DNA of 64,000 bases from Pseudomonas sp. MWU16-30317 (GTDB lineage Bacteria > Pseudomonadota > Gammaproteobacteria > Pseudomonadales > Pseudomonadaceae): NCBI RefSeq assembly GCF_020515695.1, contig NZ_JAIWJA010000010.1:1-64000 (forward strand), given 5' to 3'. Shown here piece by piece: positions 1-7,725 of this stretch. A program made the position numbers and the translations under genes. How positions within the stretch are numbered: the stretch's first letter is position 1; the number at the start of each line of letters is the position of its first letter. The notes beneath the pieces are model-generated. The model made no database searches and was not told the DNA's origin. It was given only the letters and a program-made list of their open reading frames with translations.

Positions 1-2
1 TG

Positions 3-125
3 AGCTATCGAGATCCGGGAGAGGATCAGTACGAACAGCGATATCGGGAGCGAGTAGTGAAAGGTCTGCATCGACGTGCCGCCGAATTTGGGTTCGCGCT
101 TCAACCGGTGGAGGGTGTTTCTTAG
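3..125 (+). pseudogene. C-terminal remnant of an unidentified ORF, probably a transposase
   Basis: An open frame enters from the left edge and ends at a TAG at 123-125. The 40 visible residues are basic and probably helical (RYRERVVKGLHRRAAEFGF within them), a style I associate with C-terminal tails of some transposases, but I cannot name the family. It stops directly against a broken IS3-type transposase that continues in the same frame, so the two look fused by insertion or deletion. Because the window edge cuts the ORF, it could also be the intact end of a longer gene. Confidence 0.4.
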
Positions 126-1010
126 GATGGCCGAGGAACACGAGCGTTCGCGTTAATCGATCAACTTCGGGCTCACGAGCCGATTGATCTGTTGTGCTCG
201 GTATTTGAAGTAACCCGATCGTGCTACTACGCGTACTGCCGGAAACGTCGGTATCCAGATGCCGAACGGGTGGTTTTGCGCAGCCGCGTGAACGAGCTGT
301 TTACGCAAAGCCGAAGCGCTGCGGGCAGCAGGAGCATCAGGCTGATGATGAAAGAGGACGGCATGCAGATCGGGCGATTCAAGGTACGCAAGTTGATGCG
401 CGAGATGAACTTGATCAGCAAACAGCCGGGTTCCCATGCCTATAAAAAGGCGACCGTGGAGCGACCTGATATCCCGAACGTGCTTGATCGAGGGTTCAGC
501 GTGGCGTCCCCCGACAAGGTCTGGTGCGGTGACATCACGTACGTTTGGGCCGAAGGTCGGTGGCACTATCTAGCGGCGGTAATCGATCTTTATGCGCGCC
601 GGGTTGTGGGCTGGGCGTTCTCAGCCAAGCCCGACGCCGACCTGGTGATCAAAGCGCTGGACATGGCCTATGAGCAGCGTGGCCGGCCTCAAAATGTGCT
701 GTTTCACAGTGATCAAGGCAGTCAATACGGCAGCCGGAGTTTCCGCCAGAGACTATGGCGATACCGCTTCACACAGAGCATGAGTCGGCGCGGCAACTGC
801 CATGACAACGCGCCGATGGAGCGGCTATTTCGCAGCCTGAAAACTGAATGGATACCGACGGTGGGCTACATGAGCGTTTCGCTAGCGCAACAGGATATTG
901 GCCGGTTCCTGATGGAGCGCTACAACTGGCGGCGACCGCATCAGTTCAACGAAGGGCTAGCGCCTGCGGTCGCTGAGGAAAAACTCAATTCAGTGTCCGG
1001 GATCAGTTGA
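126..1010 (+). pseudogene. IS3-family transposase OrfB with OrfA stub
   Basis: The OrfB frame is open from 126 to the stop at 1010. It carries the DDE integrase core: Asp in WCGDITYVW, Asp in FHSDQGSQYGS, and Glu in DNAPMERLFRSLKTE, followed by the typical YNWRRPHQ tail. The short frame 127-156 (AEEHERSR then stop) reads like the end of OrfA, offset from OrfB as expected for the programmed -1 frameshift of IS3 elements. The rest of OrfA and the left end are absent. A TTG at 192 could start an OrfB-only product of about 272 residues. The catalytic residues are intact, so an isolated active domain cannot be excluded. Confidence 0.8.
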
Positions 1011-1018
1011 CCACTACA
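126..1018 (+). mobile_element. IS3-family insertion sequence remnant, left end missing
   Basis: The segment carries the 3' tip of an OrfA, a long OrfB and a right terminus. The right end reads GTTGACCACTACA, finishing at about 1018; its complement TGTAGTGGTCAAC is the kind of terminus that starts with TG in IS3 elements. No matching left terminus exists, because the sequence breaks at about 126 inside OrfA. The copy is therefore probably unable to move by itself. It lies just upstream of conserved conjugation genes, so it may have removed the gene normally found there. Confidence 0.75.
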
Positions 1019-1494
1019 CTGTGTAACCGTGACAAACCGTGTGCCGTACCTCGGCGTGACGTCTGGCAGGAAGCTTTTGCCTTTGCCGGTACCAGTCTAT
1101 CAGCGCTCAATAAAATGGCGCTCAGTAGTGCCCGCAGATCATGACCCAGCACGCCTAGGAAAATGACATACAAGAGCTTGACGACCTACATGCAACCTCT
1201 AGGCGATGTAGCGTGCCCAGACTAAGCGATTAGCCTTGATCGTTCAGTCTCGTTCAGCTTATGGACTGTCGCAGCCTTTGGAATGTAATCCGACAGCCCA
1301 TCAGTTGCGCGTGGGCACAGATCTGCAGTCGCGCAACTTAGAGCAGGCACTTAGCAGCTAGAAGCAGTCGATCAACCGTGGGTAGTGCACCTCGATAATA
1401 CGGTGCCCACGCATTCAATTTTCAACTCTGTAGCCATGAAGAGTTCAGAGGATGCTGAGCTTTTTCCAACATCACATGTTGAGGATGTCAGCCG
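1019..1494. other. Non-coding stretch between the IS remnant and the conjugation genes
   Basis: About 476 bp lie between the IS3 terminus and the first intact conjugation gene. I find no convincing ORF, ribosome-binding site or terminator. In related ICEs a small PFL_4709-family gene usually precedes the PFL_4710 gene. I do not see it here, so this stretch may be its decayed or replaced remnant. Confidence 0.4.
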
Positions 1495-2463
1495 ATGCAC
1501 ACTCAGCCTGTCATCAAGACAGATCCAAAAACAAGCTTCGTTGTCGCCCAAACTGTCACCTGGCTACTGGCCTTCAGCAATAGGGCTCTTGCGCTTACGA
1601 CTGCGGGAATTTCTTCCTCTGTGGCATCTTCGCAATGCCTGGAGTACCGCGTCGTCGGAATCTGCTTCTGGTTGTTTTGCACAAGCTTTGGCTGCGAGGT
1701 CCGCACGTCCACCAAAGTGAGACATTTCATTCCCGAGCTGGTGGTGTCGAGCTATGCCGATACCGGCGGCAGCGCTTGGACCGAGCTCGCGGTGCTTTCG
1801 AGTCCGATAGCCGGCTCCGAGGGCGGCGGCAACCTGATAACACCCAATCCATTACGCGACAATCTCCCCCGCTTTAAAAATGTCGACGGCATTGGTCATC
1901 CCGGCGGAGCAGCAGCGACTCAACTGGCATCCCAGTCCGGTTACGCCTGCCCAAGCGGCGCGACCGCCTTCATGCCCTATTACCTCAGCACGCTGGATCC
2001 GTTGGGCTGGCGCTACGGCATCCCGGAGTCGGTGTACCCCGAGTCGTTGGTCCCTGGCATGCGCGAAGTCGGCAGCCAGGCAAATGGTGAGATGTGGGGG
2101 AATGTCTATCCACGCCAAGGCTTCCTGGTGCAACCCGACGACTTCAAGGCTGGGGCAGTCATGGCCCAGCGCGCTGGCGACTTCATCACCCGAAGCGGTC
2201 AGCCGCATGTTTACCTGCCACTCACGCCAGCCGCTCGTGACGGATATTGGCCTCCCGGGCCGATCCAAGAAAACGACATCACCACGCACAAATGGCAGTT
2301 GCTGTACCCGCAATTGCAAATGACCTGCGCAATCTTCCCCAGCGAAGCCCTACAGAGCGAAGACGGTGGCTACGCCTGGTCGTTGTGGCGTCCATACAGC
2401 TGCTGCAAGCGCGAGGGACAGACCTTCATGTTCAGTATCGACTTCGAAGGAGGCGACTCATGA
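1495..2463 (+). CDS. Integrating conjugative element protein, PFL_4710 family (TraU-like)
   Basis: This 322-residue protein belongs to the TIGR03756/PFL_4710 family, a TraU-like periplasmic part of the mating apparatus of MPF_G-type ICEs. An N-terminal hydrophobic segment around residues 18-40 looks like a signal peptide. It is followed by the Cys-rich CLEYRVVGICFWLFCTSFGC block and the VKVRHFIPELVVSSY core characteristic of the family, with more paired Cys near the C-terminus (CCKREG). The ATG at 1495 has a weak GAGG about 10 nt upstream and gives a sensible signal sequence. The stop overlaps the next start as ATGA at 2460-2463, implying translational coupling. Confidence 0.85.
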   Translation: MHTQPVIKTDPKTSFVVAQTVTWLLAFSNRALALTTAGISSSVASSQCLEYRVVGICFWLFCTSFGCEVRTSTKVRHFIPELVVSSYADTGGSAWTELAVLSSPIAGSEGGGNLITPNPLRDNLPRFKNVDGIGHPGGAAATQLASQSGYACPSGATAFMPYYLSTLDPLGWRYGIPESVYPESLVPGMREVGSQANGEMWGNVYPRQGFLVQPDDFKAGAVMAQRAGDFITRSGQPHVYLPLTPAARDGYWPPGPIQENDITTHKWQLLYPQLQMTCAIFPSEALQSEDGGYAWSLWRPYSCCKREGQTFMFSIDFEGGDS

Positions 2464-3842
2464 ACCTTTGCTTGATCGCTCAGCGGCTGTTTTTCTCGAC
2501 TGTGCTTGGGTGTGCCTGCATTGGCGTCGAGCGTTCCGCGCATGCGGCTGAGGGTGACTATCGACTGGGAAATCAGGGTGAAATCATTGACGACCGCGTG
2601 ATGTACACGGTCGGTGGCGGCTCGGCAGCTGGCGCACCGACCTCGCTGTTTCGCCCGAGTGGTCTCGGGGTGGGCGTCTCGTGGCGGGCCAACATGATGT
2701 GCGGCAACATGAACCTGTCGAACACCTTGCAGAACCAACTCAACGGTGCCACCGAGGGGTTTCAGCAGATCATGGGCAGCGTCGTCCAAAACGCCACCCA
2801 GGCGGTCATGTCCCTACCGGCGCTGATCATTCAGCGCGCCAATCCTGGGCTCTATGAGTTGCTCAGCAACGGCGTCATGCAGGGACGAATCGACTTTGAC
2901 CGCTCGAAACTCACCTGTCAGGCCATGGCCGAGAAGATGGCCGACAAGGTCGATCAGGCGGGCTGGGGCGCGCTAGCCAAGAATCAGGAAATGCAGAGCA
3001 ACCTGGAGCAGAGCGGCGGCGATGCCGTCACGGCAGTACGTAACACCGAGACCCACAATGGTAACAATGGGGTGAGCTGGGTCGGCGGACAGCGCGCCGG
3101 CGGCAATGCGCAAAGCGCAATTCATGTCACCGCCGACGTGGTCAGGGCGGGCTACAACTTGCTGCACAACCGATCGGTCGAGGATATCTCGAGCATGGGC
3201 GATTGCCAGGGCGGGGCCATCTGCCAAACCTGGTCCTCCCCAGAACAAGCGTCGCAATGGGCGACGCGCGTACTAGGCGAAACGGAAGTGGCCACCTGCG
3301 ATGACTGCGAAACCTTGCGCAGCACGGCGGGTGCTGGTCTTTCTCCCCTGATTCAGGAGACCTACGAACAGCATCTGGAAGGCCTCCAACAACTGCTCAC
3401 CGGAAGCGACGACCCGTCTCCTGAAAATCTTGCGAAAGTGTCCAGTCCGATGTTGCCGGTGTCCCGCGGCGTCATCGAAGGATTGCGTGACGATCCTGAC
3501 CAGGATGTATTGGCGCGCCGGCTGGCGAGTGAGACGGCGCTCTCGAAGGTGATCTACGAAGCTCTCCTGCTCCAACGCACATTGGCCGCGGGCAGTCGCG
3601 AGCCTAACGTCGCTTCGGCCGCACCGGCCCAAGACTCCCTGCAGAAAAACATCTCCGCACTGGATCGTGAAGTGCAGATGCTGCAGACAGAGCTGCAGGT
3701 CCGACAGTCACTGGCCACCAACACCGCAAGCCTGGTGCTAGATCGTCATGCCGGGGGAGCCGACGGTTCTCGAACCATCGAGCAGCGTGATCCAGAACCC
3801 GCCCGACTGGAACAAGCTGATAAAACCCATGGGAGGCCGTGA
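2460..3842 (+). CDS. Integrating conjugative element protein, PFL_4711 family
   Basis: The 460-residue product matches the TIGR03755/PFL_4711 family found next to PFL_4710 in this class of ICE. It opens with a signal peptide (MNLCLIAQRLFF..., cleavage probably near AHAAEG). A Gly-rich segment and the conserved SWRANMMCGNMNLSNTLQNQLNG region follow. It is probably periplasmic or outer-membrane associated and acts in mating-pore assembly, but its biochemical role is unknown. I chose the ATG at 2460, inside the stop of the upstream gene, over earlier in-frame starts because it gives the signal peptide and the usual coupling. Confidence 0.85.
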   Translation: MNLCLIAQRLFFSTVLGCACIGVERSAHAAEGDYRLGNQGEIIDDRVMYTVGGGSAAGAPTSLFRPSGLGVGVSWRANMMCGNMNLSNTLQNQLNGATEGFQQIMGSVVQNATQAVMSLPALIIQRANPGLYELLSNGVMQGRIDFDRSKLTCQAMAEKMADKVDQAGWGALAKNQEMQSNLEQSGGDAVTAVRNTETHNGNNGVSWVGGQRAGGNAQSAIHVTADVVRAGYNLLHNRSVEDISSMGDCQGGAICQTWSSPEQASQWATRVLGETEVATCDDCETLRSTAGAGLSPLIQETYEQHLEGLQQLLTGSDDPSPENLAKVSSPMLPVSRGVIEGLRDDPDQDVLARRLASETALSKVIYEALLLQRTLAAGSREPNVASAAPAQDSLQKNISALDREVQMLQTELQVRQSLATNTASLVLDRHAGGADGSRTIEQRDPEPARLEQADKTHGRP

Positions 3843-4150
3843 TGCGCTCACCACTTCGATCGCTGCTGCTCGTCGTGCTCATCACCATTGGAGCCTGCGT
3901 CAGCGCCATCTTCATTGCGTGGATCGTATTGAGCACCGTTGGCGATGCCATCCGCTGGAGCGAGTTCTCCAGGCGTTTCGAGATCGGACTGACTATCGGC
4001 CGGGCACTGCTTTACAGCGCCCTATTCACGGGCTGGTGGGCGAACCGGAAGCGACAACAACACCCTGCCCGGCGCCGATTGCTCGATCGCACCGGCCTAA
4101 CAGGTTTCACCAGCATCCTGCTCGTTGAGCTCAATCGTATCCAAGGGTGA
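3842..4150 (+). CDS. Small inner-membrane protein of the conjugation cluster
   Basis: The 102-residue protein has two hydrophobic segments (about residues 7-33 and 52-65) and a basic C-terminal half (NRKRQQHPARRRLLDR). It begins at ATG 3842, overlapping the previous stop by one base (TGATG); a GTG at 3839 is an alternative. It ends a few bases before the TraG-like gene. Position and topology suggest an inner-membrane accessory subunit of the mating machinery, but I do not recognise a named family. Confidence 0.7.
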   Translation: MRSPLRSLLLVVLITIGACVSAIFIAWIVLSTVGDAIRWSEFSRRFEIGLTIGRALLYSALFTGWWANRKRQQHPARRRLLDRTGLTGFTSILLVELNRIQG

Positions 4151-4154
4151 CGCC

Positions 4155-5693
4155 ATGACCATGAGTACCAACAGCTATCTCGAGTTCTACCTGTCGTTAC
4201 TGGCCTGGATCATCAACAACGGGATCTGGAACACGCTGGTCGATACGGGTCTCTACGCGGCCCCCTTTGCTGCCATCCTCCTTCAGGAATGGCTCTCGGC
4301 ACGCCAGCAAGGCGCTGACGAAGGCAACAAGGGCCTGCTTTCAATCCCGCGGATAGAGAATCGATTGTGGCTTGCCTATGTCACGCTGATGTTTGGCTGC
4401 ATGCCGATACTGCCGATCAATCTGGCATCGATGACACTCGATGCGTCGAACAGCCAGCGCTGCGGTGTATCGCTGTCCACGCCATCACAAACCGCATGGG
4501 GCTCGACGTTCAATACGATCGGTGACAAATCCGCCACCGTACCGATTTGGTGGTTCCTAGTGCATACCCTGAGTAAAGGGGTGACGGCTGCGGCCACCGC
4601 ATCGATTCCCTGTGCACCCGATATTCGTCAGATGCGCATGGATATCGATGCCACGCGCATCGATGACCAAGTGTTACTCCAGGAGGTTGCTGACTTTACC
4701 CGTGATTGCTACGGCTATTCCAGGTCGAGGATGTTTACCAACCGGCCGGATCTGGACAAGGCCCAAAGCTACGACGCTGCGTGGATTGGCTCGAGTTACC
4801 TGCTGAACACCACGGGTTATTATGATACCGACCGGTCGAGAACTCCGCGGGTGAATTGGCCCTATGACGACGTACGGGACACTTCACTGGCTCGCCTTCC
4901 CAACGGCGCTGGCTACCCGAGGTGTCGTGAATGGTGGAGCGACCCCGAAATCGGGCTTCGCGATCGCCTGGTGAACCAGGTCGATGCGACGCTATGGACA
5001 TCCCTGAAGGGATGGCTCTCGGGTAGCACAGCGAGCGAAGTCGAGGACGCGACGCTTCGCCAGCTTGTGAGCCCGCAACAGCAGTCGCTGACCATGTCAC
5101 CCGGGCAGGTCTATCAAAGCTACGGCGCAAGCGCGCGTGGCGGTTCCGTGAACCAGGGACTTAACAATCTGGCAACCAACACTGGCTTGGCCTTGGGATC
5201 CTTCAGCAACTTCCCTGCGATGAACGCACTACGTTCGGCGCTACCGATGATTCAAGCGTTCCTGATCATGGGGACGGTCATCAGCCTTCCGCTTGTGCTT
5301 TTGATCAGCACCTTTCAGCTCAAGACCGTGATGACGGTGACGTTTGCGCTGTTCACCTTGCACATGCTGACCTTCTGGTGGGAGCTTGCAAGGTGGATCG
5401 ACTCGAGCATGCTTGATGCCCTATACAACCAGGTTTCGACGACGGATCAGGTGCTGCTATCCCTTCCCACATCCGGGGTGATGGATGGGACGGTTACTGC
5501 ACAGGTGATCGAGTACGTGATGGGTGCGATGTTCATAGTGCTACCCATGATGTTTCTCGGTGCCATGAGCTGGACCGGATACAACGTGGGTAGCGGAATC
5601 CAGGGAATGCTGACTAAAGGCTCGGATGCTGCGCAGGTTCAGGCAAGCAAAGGAACGAATCAGTTAACCGGGGCGGTCAGAAAACTGAAATGA
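4155..5693 (+). CDS. traG: TraG-like conjugation protein (TraG N-terminal domain)
   Basis: The 512-residue product matches the TraG_N family that follows PFL_4711 in these ICEs. In F-like systems TraG is an inner-membrane protein with a large periplasmic region that helps stabilise mating pairs and process the pilus. Hydrophobic segments lie near residues 9-45 and 75-95, and a cluster of three or four lies in the last 170 residues (ALPMIQAFLIMGTVISLPLVLLI; VMTVTFALFTLHMLTFWW; YVMGAMFIVLPMMFLGAM). The middle is hydrophilic with scattered Cys. I prefer ATG 4155 over an in-frame start at 4125 because 4155 lies just after the upstream stop. It is shorter than F TraG, as usual for this ICE class. 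Confidence 0.82.
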   Translation: MTMSTNSYLEFYLSLLAWIINNGIWNTLVDTGLYAAPFAAILLQEWLSARQQGADEGNKGLLSIPRIENRLWLAYVTLMFGCMPILPINLASMTLDASNSQRCGVSLSTPSQTAWGSTFNTIGDKSATVPIWWFLVHTLSKGVTAAATASIPCAPDIRQMRMDIDATRIDDQVLLQEVADFTRDCYGYSRSRMFTNRPDLDKAQSYDAAWIGSSYLLNTTGYYDTDRSRTPRVNWPYDDVRDTSLARLPNGAGYPRCREWWSDPEIGLRDRLVNQVDATLWTSLKGWLSGSTASEVEDATLRQLVSPQQQSLTMSPGQVYQSYGASARGGSVNQGLNNLATNTGLALGSFSNFPAMNALRSALPMIQAFLIMGTVISLPLVLLISTFQLKTVMTVTFALFTLHMLTFWWELARWIDSSMLDALYNQVSTTDQVLLSLPTSGVMDGTVTAQVIEYVMGAMFIVLPMMFLGAMSWTGYNVGSGIQGMLTKGSDAAQVQASKGTNQLTGAVRKLK

Positions 5694-5707
5694 GGATCCG
5701 GAGACTC

Positions 5708-6070
5708 TCATTTCAACGATCCATACTCATCATATAGCTCTGGATAACGAAGATAGTGATCGGGGAGATCCGAATCAACTATAGAAGGACCGACCTCCTC
5801 AGATGAGATTGGCAAAGCCGCAAGTACAAACAATACGATCACAAATACCGACGCGGATACTGCGAAGCTCGCGACTAGACAAACGACAGTGACCTTAAGA
5901 AGTACAAATGCCAACTTTCTGACCCGCGCCGGTATACAGCCGAGGGTTGGCGACTGAAGTGCGCGAACCTCCAGCCACTTCGTTACGCGAATCAGCTTTG
6001 CTGCTACCTTGCCAGCGCTTTGAGCAATAGCCGGAATTGCGCGCGAAGTACTCGATTGCTGAATGGCCAT
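5708..6070 (-). CDS. Small membrane protein of unknown function, DUF3742-like position
   Basis: The 120-residue protein lies on the opposite strand directly after traG. A basic amphipathic N-terminal half is followed by a long hydrophobic stretch (about residues 50-88) and an acidic, Tyr-rich tail (DHYLRYPELYDEYG). In related ICEs a DUF3742 membrane protein occupies this position and orientation. The layout matches, but the sequence is not clearly that family. Surrounding base composition is lower in GC than the core genome. Function unknown. Confidence 0.6.
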   Translation of the reverse strand: MAIQQSSTSRAIPAIAQSAGKVAAKLIRVTKWLEVRALQSPTLGCIPARVRKLAFVLLKVTVVCLVASFAVSASVFVIVLFVLAALPISSEEVGPSIVDSDLPDHYLRYPELYDEYGSLK

Positions 6071-6286
6071 GAGATCTGCCCCATCCGAAAATTCGTTATG
6101 AAAATACTACTCCGGACCGCAGTCCATGTCTGACCGCTCGTCAGTCTGCATAGCCGAGGGAAACGATATAGAGCTCCGTGGACGCTACCCCGGGCTGGCA
6201 CGGGGAATTAGCATTGACGCGTCGGATCATCCTGGATATCTGAGAGGTGCAATGCGCTGGCCAGCCAGCATCCCAAATAGCCAGGA

Positions 6287-6370
6287 CCTGTAAGGCTAAG
6301 TCGCCCCTGTGATGGTCCAGCCCAAGTGCGATCCGCGTTCGGTAGCTCGCACGGTCACCTTCGGGTGATG
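6287..6370 (+). promoter_or_regulatory. Structured leader A upstream of the DUF3085 gene
   Basis: A compact segment can fold into consecutive hairpins: TCGC-CCCT-GTGA (6301-6312), an outer stem GTGCGA/TCGCAC (6326-6331 with 6347-6352), and TCACC-TTCG-GGTGA with a UUCG loop (6355-6368). The same architecture recurs at 7096-7179 with stem-preserving differences. From memory, a 'DUF3085' candidate RNA motif upstream of such genes was reported in comparative-genomics work; I infer this is an instance. It lies about 130 nt before the start codon, which fits a 5'-UTR element or a promoter/operator module. Confidence 0.6.
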
Positions 6371-6499
6371 AACGCTAACTGCACCCCCGGTGGCATTAGC
6401 TTGTCCACGACCATGCCACATCACACCACACACTCCATGCGAGGGATCTTCTCCCTCCATGGGACAGATGCCCTCGGGACTCTATCGAGGACATCCGTC

Positions 6500-6862
6500 A
6501 TGTTGAAATTCAAAGGCTCCGACTTGCGCGCGGTTCTGCTCGAGGCGCGCACACATCAATGCCGTATCGTCCTGGCCAAGGATCAAGGCGTGTACCTGCT
6601 CTCCGAGTTCGGCGAGAAAGTTGCCGACGGCCCCCGCAAGCATCTGGCGTATGCCGTAGGCTGTAACCCAGAGCTCGATGCCTTTGACGACTGGTGGAGC
6701 AGAGCACGCGCCGAACTCGGTGGTGATGATTTCGCCGAGTACTTTGACCCGCAGGACGCCGTCCTTGCCAGAGCCTGGGAAACAGGCGGCGATCTGGTCC
6801 TGGAAGCGACCGAAACACACATCACCCTGGCGGTGGAAAATACGCCATCTAAAAAACGCTAG
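6500..6862 (+). CDS. DUF3085 domain-containing protein
   Basis: The 120-residue cytoplasmic protein is recognised as DUF3085 from its opening MLKFKGSDLRAVLLEAR, the Cys in ARTHQCRIVL, the AYAVGCNPELDAFDDWW block and the GGDDFAEYFDP segment. This domain is common in ICEs and plasmids near ardC and radC-like genes; its function is unknown. I chose ATG 6500 because the homologous block starts there; an in-frame start at 6326 would run through the structured leader. A strong terminator follows at 6873, so it is probably a monocistronic unit with its own leader. Confidence 0.82.
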   Translation: MLKFKGSDLRAVLLEARTHQCRIVLAKDQGVYLLSEFGEKVADGPRKHLAYAVGCNPELDAFDDWWSRARAELGGDDFAEYFDPQDAVLARAWETGGDLVLEATETHITLAVENTPSKKR

Positions 6863-6872
6863 CGTGCTTTTC

Positions 6873-6899
6873 AGCCCCTCTTTCGAGGGGCTTTTCTTT
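6873..6899 (+). terminator. Intrinsic terminator after the DUF3085 gene
   Basis: AGCCCCTC and GAGGGGCT form a perfect 8-bp stem around a TTTC loop, followed by a T-rich tail (TTTCTTTG). It lies 10 nt after the stop codon and separates this unit from the next leader. Confidence 0.85.
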
Positions 6900-7095
6900 G
6901 ATCGGAGGTCAGCACCCAATACCTAAAGCGGTGCGTAGGCATGGACCTTTTGTCGGCCAATTGCCGAAAAATTTCGCCAATGGAATCCGGTAGAACGGCA
7001 GGCTTTTTGTCTCGCCTCAATGGCGTTGACCCTCCCACGGCTTAACGTTAAATACTCGATTGCACCCTGCTGCAAACCGCAGCCAGACAGCCCGA

Positions 7096-7179
7096 ACCTT
7101 CAAGGTTGAGTCACCCCGGTGACCGGTTCATCCCAAGTGCGATTCGCGTTCGGAAGCTCGCACGGTCACCCCGCGGTGA
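7096..7179 (+). promoter_or_regulatory. Structured leader B, second copy of the ICE leader
   Basis: This copy aligns with 6287-6370 over its whole length. Hairpins are AACCT-TCA-AGGTT (7096-7108), TCAC-CCCG-GTGA (7111-7122), the outer stem GTGCGA/TCGCAC (7137-7142 with 7158-7163) and TCACC-CCGC-GGTGA (7166-7179). Relative to copy A, an A-U pair replaces G-U in the second hairpin and the last loop changes from TTCG to CCGC, while the stems are kept. It precedes a different gene (start 7325), so the leader is not tied to DUF3085 alone. Confidence 0.6.
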
Positions 7180-7324
7180 TGAGCGCTTACTTACCCTTCG
7201 CGTCTGCTGACGGTACTGCCCACTCCGCGTCCAGGGGGCCCCTCCCCATCGCGCGTATCTGTTCATCATCCTGCGAAAGGCTTCGCGGACGAAGCTGCGC
7301 AGGGTCGTTTCAGGAAGCCACACC

Positions 7325-7627
7325 ATGCTCATGAAGACCACTCCTGCCCCCTCGGTCGTCTGCTCCGCTCTAGCCTGGGAGCAAGCCGTTCTGCTTGATC
7401 CACCGCGCGAGCAAAGCAATCTGCAGGAGCAGAGGCTGAGCTCGTTGATCCGTACCGCACTGGAACTGCATCAACTGAGGCCTGACGATTCCAGCATCGG
7501 CTTCGACGTCTTGTTGCCCATGCCGGGAAACCAACCACCGCGGGCGCTCTCCATGCTGCTGCAAGTCATCCACTCGCCGGCGCGGCACCCGGCGTTGCTG
7601 ATTACCCTCGACCACGAGCATCACTGA
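7325..7627 (+). CDS. Hypothetical 100-residue ICE protein
   Basis: The ORF begins at ATG 7325 with a purine-rich AGGAAG just upstream. The 100-residue product has no signal peptide or membrane segment. A predicted helical middle (QEQRLSSLIRTALELHQL) precedes a segment with short alternating hydrophobic stretches and a C-terminal LLITLDHEHH. I do not recognise the family. It shares its leader type with the DUF3085 gene and precedes ardC, so it probably belongs to the same anti-defence or establishment set; that is inference. Confidence 0.6.
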   Translation: MLMKTTPAPSVVCSALAWEQAVLLDPPREQSNLQEQRLSSLIRTALELHQLRPDDSSIGFDVLLPMPGNQPPRALSMLLQVIHSPARHPALLITLDHEHH

Positions 7628-7667
7628 CCCACCCACAGGCTCTGCCTGACCGACTGCACCACCCTCA

Positions 7668-7694
7668 CCCGCTCGGGAACACTTCCCGAGCGGG
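7668..7694 (+). promoter_or_regulatory. Very stable 12-bp intercistronic hairpin before ardC
   Basis: CCCGCTCGGGAA pairs perfectly with TTCCCGAGCGGG around a CAC loop. No T-tract follows, so it is not a canonical terminator. It lies 31 nt before the ardC start and may stabilise or process the transcript, attenuate ardC, or bind a protein as a DNA dyad. Confidence 0.6.
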
Positions 7695-7725
7695 AGGCGC
7701 TCCCTCTTCAATCCTGGAGAACGCC

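Noticed and set aside
1385..1720. 111-codon ORF before the PFL_4710 gene, considered as the missing PFL_4709 gene
   Set aside because: The translation shows no family features, and it overlaps the PFL_4710 gene by more than 200 bp in another frame.
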